Origin: Flavisolibacter sp.
Lineage (GTDB): Bacteria > Bacteroidota > Bacteroidia > Chitinophagales > Chitinophagaceae
Length of the DNA: 9,931 nt
Assembly (NCBI GenBank): GCA_025936195.1
Contig: JAICTW010000042.1
Coordinates: 1 to 9,931 of the forward strand
Direction of reading: 5' to 3'
Below are positions 5,283-9,931 of this stretch, in pieces. The notes beneath the pieces were generated by a model. It was not told the origin of the DNA, searched no databases, and was given only the letters and a program-made list of their open reading frames with translations. Position numbers and translations under genes: made by a program. The first letter of the stretch is position 1. Each line of letters begins with the position of its first letter.

Positions 5283-7112
5283 TTAGTGAGACAGGGGGCT
5301 TGCCTTCTCATCATAATATGCCTTCAACACATAAAACGCTTTCTTCTTTTTTCCTTCGTGGTCAAACAAACCTTTGTTGTTCCAGCCTTCCTGGTAAATA
5401 GGATTATTTCGGCGTGGCGAACGGAAATCATTCAGTATCCACGGCGACATGCCTGAAAAATTATCCGGCATGCGTTTCATCATCGCTACTTGCTCTTTGT
5501 AATACCATTCCTGGTATTCCTCACTCCATCTTGTCAAACTATCCGCATGATAACCACTCAACGCTCCGGCGCCGGTTTCGCTGAAGAAAAGTGGCTTGCT
5601 GTACTTTACATCCCATTGGGCTTTCCTGCAATTCGACGGCAATCCGCCGTACCATCCCAAATATTCATTTACAGAAACAATATCTGTGTATTCGCCAAGA
5701 GGATCATCAATCGTATGCACACCTTTTATATTGTGCACTTCCAGTGCTGCAGAAACCAATCGTGTATTATCGAGTTGTTTTGCTGTTTGCACCAGTGTGC
5801 TCATGAATAATGTCCGCTTTTTACTCACCGGTGTTTCATTACCCACCGACCAAATGATGATGCTGGCACGATTTCGGTCACGGGTGATCATTTCATTAAG
5901 CTGTGTTTTTGCTTTTTGCAGAACCGTGTCGTTTGTAAATTGAATAGTCCAATACACAGGAATTTCCGACCACACCATAAGTCCCATTGAATCCGCGGTC
6001 CTGGTCATGTTTTCGTTATGAGGATAATGCGCCAGGCGAACCATATTACAGTTCAATTCCTTTGCTTCACCTAATAAATGCAAGGCATCTTCTTTACTAT
6101 AAGCTCTTCTGATTTCATTTGGAATTTCTTCGTGAATAGAAATACCTCTTAAAAAAACAGGCTTGCCATTCAATAAAATTTCCTTGCCCTGTACTTCTAT
6201 GGTTCTGAAACCAATTTTGTCTTCTATCCTGTCGTCTTTTGATGTAAGGACAACCCGATACAGCTTCGGTGTTTCCGGCGACCATAATTGCACTTTGGGC
6301 AGTTTGAAATTAAATGCAGCACTATCTCCATTCACATTTATTTTCTTCTTCAGTTTTAATTCAGGAACCTCAATAGTTACGTCTTCATTCACCGGTGCAT
6401 TGAATTTTATCCAGCCCTCCACTGTTTTATCTTTTGTAATAGCCGCACCTTTTGTGAGATGAATAAAATAATCCTGTATGAAATTTTGCGGAACGGTTAC
6501 AACAGCCACATCACGGGTAATGCCTCCATAATTCCACCAATCGGTATTCAGCGTTGGTATTTCATCGGCAAAACGTTTGTTGTCCACCTTTACAACTAAG
6601 TAATTATTTTTTTCTTTCAATACACCGGAAGGAATTTCAAAATTGAAAGGCGTAAATCCGCCCAAATGCATTCCTAATTTTTTTCCATTCAAATAAACAT
6701 CGGCCCGATAGTTTGCCGCACCGAAATAAAGAAATGCTTTTTCGTTTTCTTTCGGCAATTCTGCATCGAATGATTTTTTGTACCAAACGGTTCCTTCATA
6801 ATACAGAAACTTTGGGTCTTGCGAATTCCAGTCGCCGGGAACGTTCAAGGAATACTTATCAATATAACCATGTTCTTTTCTGTCAGTTTTGTTGGCGGGA
6901 ACATCGCTGCTCCAATACGCTTCGACATCATCCTCTTTGCGTTCGTCCCAACGGTAATTGCGAAAACCTGTTTCATAAGGATCAACAATGTATTGCCATT
7001 TGCCATTGAGCATTTGTTTTTGGCGGGACGGAACATCAGTGATCAAAGGTTGCTGGGAAAAAACTGTAGCGGATGAAAAGAGAATAAGAAAAAAGAAAAA
7101 AGAAATGCGCAT
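5283..7112 (-). CDS. Exported glycoside hydrolase family 2 enzyme, probable beta-glucuronidase
   Basis: A 609-residue retaining exo-glycosidase. Residues 1-19 form a signal peptide (hydrophobic run 4-18, then FSQQP). The GH2 sugar-binding domain spans about 35-210, the immunoglobulin-like domain about 211-310 and the TIM barrel about 311-600. Catalytic residues are visible: acid/base Glu426 in WSVGNE (421-426) and nucleophile Glu512 in FFSETGAG (509-516). Near the end, WNNKGLF (577-583) aligns with the NKKGIF region of E. coli GusA; Asn578 and Lys580 form the N-x-K pair that in known beta-glucuronidases binds the substrate carboxylate. I therefore prefer glucuronidase over beta-galactosidase. 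The PWILNDFRSP motif (557-566) is common in Bacteroidota members. The length matches GusA (about 600) and is far below LacZ (about 1000). It is the downstream gene of a pair, 18 bases after the GH154-like gene, and is exported like it. A galacturonidase or galactosidase activity remains possible. Confidence 0.88.
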   Translation of the reverse strand: MRISFFFFLILFSSATVFSQQPLITDVPSRQKQMLNGKWQYIVDPYETGFRNYRWDERKEDDVEAYWSSDVPANKTDRKEHGYIDKYSLNVPGDWNSQDPKFLYYEGTVWYKKSFDAELPKENEKAFLYFGAANYRADVYLNGKKLGMHLGGFTPFNFEIPSGVLKEKNNYLVVKVDNKRFADEIPTLNTDWWNYGGITRDVAVVTVPQNFIQDYFIHLTKGAAITKDKTVEGWIKFNAPVNEDVTIEVPELKLKKKINVNGDSAAFNFKLPKVQLWSPETPKLYRVVLTSKDDRIEDKIGFRTIEVQGKEILLNGKPVFLRGISIHEEIPNEIRRAYSKEDALHLLGEAKELNCNMVRLAHYPHNENMTRTADSMGLMVWSEIPVYWTIQFTNDTVLQKAKTQLNEMITRDRNRASIIIWSVGNETPVSKKRTLFMSTLVQTAKQLDNTRLVSAALEVHNIKGVHTIDDPLGEYTDIVSVNEYLGWYGGLPSNCRKAQWDVKYSKPLFFSETGAGALSGYHADSLTRWSEEYQEWYYKEQVAMMKRMPDNFSGMSPWILNDFRSPRRNNPIYQEGWNNKGLFDHEGKKKKAFYVLKAYYDEKASPLSH

Positions 7113-7130
7113 GATAGTTTTTATTTTTCA

Positions 7131-8345
7131 TTAATGAATATCTAAAGCATGATTGGCCGGTGTTGTGTTTTGTCCGGTCCATACTTTTACGGCTGTCCAT
7201 GGCGCCGGCTGCGATGACCAAAATTCATCGGTTTCCGGCAAACCTAAGGGAAGAAATATTTCGGTGCATAAATACAAACTTCCGGTGTTAATATAAAAAT
7301 CGGCAAGATCTGGCTGATAACCATACAGGCCAATATTCAGCCATCCGTCTTTTGTAAATGTATTGGGTGCTTCAAAAACTTTTTTGATAACGGCTGTTAA
7401 GGCACTTCGCACTTGTGCAGGTAATAAAGAAGAAGGCAATTGCTTTTTCAAGCTCATATCTGCCAAATGATGAAAAGCACCTGTGCGATAGGTGATAGAC
7501 CTTCCGGTTACAGGAAAACTCCCATCGGTATTGATCATTCGTTCCTGAATTTCTGCATAACGTTTGGTGATCTTATCCAATCTATCAGCGAACCAGTTGT
7601 ACGTATTCGCTTTTTTATTTACGATAGACACAATAGCCGCAAGATAAGGCTGAATAACATAGCTGTTGTAATAATCATCATGATATTGCATACCGTCGGA
7701 AAAAGTTCCGTCGCCAACATACCAGTGTTGTGAAAATTCGCGAACGGCATATTCAATGCGCACCGGATCGTATTCATAACCGTATTTACAAAAGAAGGCT
7801 TCGATCATGGCAGAAAACAAGATCCAGTTGGAGTAAACAGGAATGGTTGATCGTGATAATTTCAGTGCATCAATTACCTGTCGTTTTACCGTTGTATCCA
7901 AATGGTCCCAAGGCCAGGGTGAACGCACCAGTGCAAATGCAAAGAAAGAAGCATCTACCAGCGGTTGTCCGCCTGTCCATTTCAAATAATCTTTTGAAGA
8001 AGGATTGACCGCATTAGCAATTGCTTTCAATGTCCAGGAGCGATATTGATTGCGCAATTTTATTTCATTTGCACTCCCGCCTTCCAAATCTAACCATGGC
8101 GCAATTCCGCTTAAGGTTCTCCCAAATGCTTCGAGATAGGAAGATTGCAAACGATTGATTTTATTGTCAACCGATTTGCTTAATTCAACTTGCATTTTTT
8201 CTTTCAATTGATCATTGGCAAGATTGAACAAAACCGGTCGTGCAATCTTGTCCATATAATTAAGCCATATTTTTCTGTCGTTCTCTTTTTGTGCACTGCT
8301 GAATAAAAAAGAAAAACAAAACAGAATAGCGAAATATTTTTTCAT
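7131..8345 (-). CDS. Exported DUF2264 / GH154-family protein, probable beta-glucuronidase
   Basis: A protein of the DUF2264 family, which I recall as covering CAZy family GH154, whose founding member is a Bacteroides exo-beta-glucuronidase acting on arabinogalactan. I chose the ATG at 8345 (404 residues) because it starts a standard signal peptide, MKKYFAILFCFSFLFSSAQ, cleaved near Ala18; the in-frame ATG at 8366 would add seven residues before it. Helix-rich sequence fits an (alpha/alpha)6 barrel. Family-like blocks, numbered from 8345, are EAFGRTLSGIAPWL (72-85), VGDGTFSDGMQYHDDYYNS (210-228), DGSFPVTGRSITYRTGAFHH (274-293) and GLYGYQPDLADFYINTGSLY (339-358). Catalytic residues are not certain, but the Asp/Glu/His/Tyr-rich blocks probably line the active site. 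The length is typical and the gene looks intact. It lies 18 bases upstream of the GH2 gene and is probably co-transcribed. A role as a lyase or hydrolase on another uronic acid is possible. Confidence 0.85.
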   Translation of the reverse strand: MKKYFAILFCFSFLFSSAQKENDRKIWLNYMDKIARPVLFNLANDQLKEKMQVELSKSVDNKINRLQSSYLEAFGRTLSGIAPWLDLEGGSANEIKLRNQYRSWTLKAIANAVNPSSKDYLKWTGGQPLVDASFFAFALVRSPWPWDHLDTTVKRQVIDALKLSRSTIPVYSNWILFSAMIEAFFCKYGYEYDPVRIEYAVREFSQHWYVGDGTFSDGMQYHDDYYNSYVIQPYLAAIVSIVNKKANTYNWFADRLDKITKRYAEIQERMINTDGSFPVTGRSITYRTGAFHHLADMSLKKQLPSSLLPAQVRSALTAVIKKVFEAPNTFTKDGWLNIGLYGYQPDLADFYINTGSLYLCTEIFLPLGLPETDEFWSSQPAPWTAVKVWTGQNTTPANHALDIH

Positions 8346-8373
8346 TGCTGGAAACTTTTGAGACATTATATTT

Positions 8374-8429
8374 CAAGCACAGACGCGGAGATCGCAGAGA
8401 AGTTGTCCCAACGTTCCCTCCGCCTCTGC
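8374..8429. repeat. Degenerate hairpin repeat upstream of the GH154 gene
   Basis: CAGACGCGGAGATCGCAGAG is followed by a 3' part containing CTCCGCCTCTGC (8418-8429). GCGGAG (8385-8390) can pair with CTCCGC (8418-8423), or GCAGAG (8394-8399) with CTCTGC (8424-8429). The words resemble those of the 4954-5033 repeat. It lies within 30-85 bases upstream of the GH154 start, so it falls in the promoter/leader zone of that operon. Confidence 0.5.
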
Positions 8430-8439
8430 ATGAATGCTG

Positions 8440-8454
8440 ATCCCGATAGCTATC
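8440..8454. repeat. Partial copy of the CCCGATAGCTATCGGG palindrome
   Basis: ATCCCGATAGCTATC matches the first 15 bases of the perfect palindrome at 5258-5277, then diverges (TTGAG instead of GGGAT). It lies in the 264-base gap between the GH35 stop and the GH154 start. The rest of this gap holds no gene that I can support. Confidence 0.6.
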
Positions 8455-8609
8455 TTGAGTAAATTCAAGAGTTATTTATTTTAGTATACTCCGTGATAGC
8501 TTGCCAGAGTCAAACAATATTCATCGTTCTGCATAAACAGTTACAGCAACGAATACCCTGCACTTCAACAATTAATCAATTAAACCATTAACCAATGAAG
8601 ATAAACCAA

Positions 8610-9931
8610 TCACCTGTCAACAACAGAATGATTCAACTGATCGAGAATAGGTTTGTTAATTGCTTTCAATTCAGTTTGATCAGTCTTCAATAACTCCAAA
8701 ACAATAATTTCATTCCTCCCCTCTTTCAACCATTCCACAGGAACATAAATGGTTTGTTGCGGACCAATGTTCCAATATCTCCCAAGGTTGTGTCCATTTA
8801 TCCAAACCACTCCCTTACCCCAATTGCTCATGTCCAAATAGGTATCTGCAACAGTTTGCAAATTGAACGATCCTTTTTTAATTACAGGAACATTGGAAGT
8901 GATTTTGCTTTTTTTAAATGAAAGCGATTGTATGTTATCAAAAGGAAGTGAAAACATTTTCCATCCTTTCAGTTCTTTATCATTGAAAAGGACTTTCTCT
9001 GTAATTCCTTTTTTATTTTTCAGCAAATAAGGTCCAAAATTGATCCGCCCTAAATTTTCTACCAAAATATCAAGTGTCCATTTTCCTTCAGGCAGATCAA
9101 GCAATAAGCTGTCTTGTTTTAACCTTCTGTCCAAAACGCCTTGTCGCTTTCCATTGATGAATACAATTCCATAATCACGCAGGTCTTTTATTTTCAGCAA
9201 ACCTTTCTCTCCTCCGTAGATGGTGGTCCGGTACAAAACATATCCATACGCCTGATTCAAATCTTCAAAGGTTAAAGGTGTTGCATTGGATTTTGCACGA
9301 GGCAATACATCAAACAAACTGGTAGTACTAGTAAAATTGATTTGCGGAATGGCAATAGCAGGCTTTGGTTGCGGAACATCGGGTAACTTTTGTTCTGGAG
9401 ATAAATGTTTGGCAATGACTTCACGGAACTGAAAAAATTTAGGCGTTGCATTTCCAGCTTCATCCAATGGTGCATCATAATCATAACTGCTGATTTGCGG
9501 CTCGTAAGGACTGTGGTCATTATAATTAGCGCCATTCATAAATCCTCGTGTAGTGCCTCCATGAAACATGTACATGTTGATAGACATTCCCGCTGACAGC
9601 ACAGCATCCAATCCGGGAGTATATTTTTCACCAGGCACGGTATGATGCGGTGCTCCCCACCAGTCGAACCAGGCAGGATACCATTCTGCAACAAAGTAGG
9701 GACCTTTCTCATCATGATTGGAGTTGATTATTTTTTTTATTTGCGTTGGTTTGTCAATGCCATTCACGGCGGGCAGCAAGCCGGGCAAATGTCCTTTCGC
9801 CACATCATGAGCAGGATCACAGGTGTATAACAAACCGTCGAAGCCTGCATCAATAAACATTTTACGATTGATGTCAAGATATTCTTTATCACTTCCGTAA
9901 GAGCCGTATTCATTTTCCACCTGCACCATCA
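8610..9931 (-). CDS. Glycoside hydrolase family 35 beta-galactosidase, C-terminal part (cut by window edge)
   Basis: The frame enters from the right edge and is open to TGA at 8610-8612, giving at least 439 residues; the Met at 9929 is internal (VQVENEYGSYG motif) and not the start. GH35 enzymes release terminal beta-galactose with retention. Numbering from that Met, the acid/base is Glu7 (VENEYG) and the nucleophile Glu82 in FVAEWYPAWFDWWG (79-92). Other family blocks are NMYMFHGGTTRGFMNGANY (118-136) and SSYDYDAPLDEAGNATPKF (147-165). A jelly-roll domain closes the protein, with VVWINGHNLGRYWNIGPQQ (374-392) and PVEWLKEGRNEIIVLEL. The usual GGTNFGF is GGTTRGF here, a variant I believe occurs in some Bacteroidota groups. 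The missing N-terminal part would carry the signal peptide and first barrel strands. It is upstream of, and on the same strand as, the GH154-GH2 pair but separated by 264 bases containing repeats, so it may be a separate transcript. Confidence 0.93.
   Translation of the reverse strand, partial: MVQVENEYGSYGSDKEYLDINRKMFIDAGFDGLLYTCDPAHDVAKGHLPGLLPAVNGIDKPTQIKKIINSNHDEKGPYFVAEWYPAWFDWWGAPHHTVPGEKYTPGLDAVLSAGMSINMYMFHGGTTRGFMNGANYNDHSPYEPQISSYDYDAPLDEAGNATPKFFQFREVIAKHLSPEQKLPDVPQPKPAIAIPQINFTSTTSLFDVLPRAKSNATPLTFEDLNQAYGYVLYRTTIYGGEKGLLKIKDLRDYGIVFINGKRQGVLDRRLKQDSLLLDLPEGKWTLDILVENLGRINFGPYLLKNKKGITEKVLFNDKELKGWKMFSLPFDNIQSLSFKKSKITSNVPVIKKGSFNLQTVADTYLDMSNWGKGVVWINGHNLGRYWNIGPQQTIYVPVEWLKEGRNEIIVLELLKTDQTELKAINKPILDQLNHSVVDR

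Noticed and set aside
5283..7112. Calling the GH2 protein LacZ
   Set aside because: It is about 600 residues rather than about 1000, lacks the C-terminal LacZ domains and carries the N-x-K glucuronidase pair.
9927..9929. ATG at the right edge as the start of the GH35 gene
   Set aside because: This Met lies inside the conserved VQVENEYG motif in the middle of the catalytic domain, so the gene continues beyond the window.

Overview
The window looks like chromosomal DNA of a Bacteroidota member, most likely in or near the Chitinophagaceae/Sphingobacteriia. The reasons are AT-rich DNA, no strong Shine-Dalgarno sequences, many exported or lipidated sugar enzymes, a piece of a gliding/type IX secretion protein (GldM), and intergenic palindromes of the CCCGATAGCTATCGGG type. 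The lineage is inferred from protein style; no rRNA is present.

Layout. On the + strand, positions 1-76 hold the last 24 codons of araD (L-ribulose-5-phosphate 4-epimerase). A lipoprotein aldose 1-epimerase (89-1237) follows 12 bases later, so the left edge is the end of an L-arabinose operon. A symmetric hairpin (1249-1283) can stop transcription from both sides. Beyond it, on the - strand, lies a fragment of a GldM-type C-terminal domain that seems to have lost its 5' part (1303-1689). A divergent + strand gene encodes a small lipoprotein of unknown role (1859-2446).

From 2652 onward everything is on the - strand. A 550-residue sodium/solute symporter (4529 to 2877) is followed 9 bases later by a 71-residue two-helix membrane protein (2867 to 2652). 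A 753-base non-coding stretch (4530-5282) is packed with inverted repeats. Then come, in order of transcription, a GH35 beta-galactosidase (cut by the right edge, ends at 8610), a DUF2264/GH154 protein (8345 to 7131) and a GH2 enzyme with beta-glucuronidase signature residues (7112 to 5283). The last two are 18 bases apart and look like one operon.

How the genes may work together. The exported GH35, GH154 and GH2 enzymes would remove terminal beta-galactose and uronic acid from a plant-type glycan. Side chains of arabinogalactan or a related polymer are a reasonable guess, because the same region carries the arabinose pathway. The lipoprotein epimerase would interconvert anomers of the released sugar, the symporter would import a monosaccharide, and the araD pathway would consume arabinose. 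No SusC/SusD pair, sensor or regulator is visible here. I found no RNA gene, CRISPR array, insertion sequence or defence system. The less ordinary items are the paired glucuronidase-type enzymes, the GldM relic, the symporter-linked small protein and the repeat-rich gaps.
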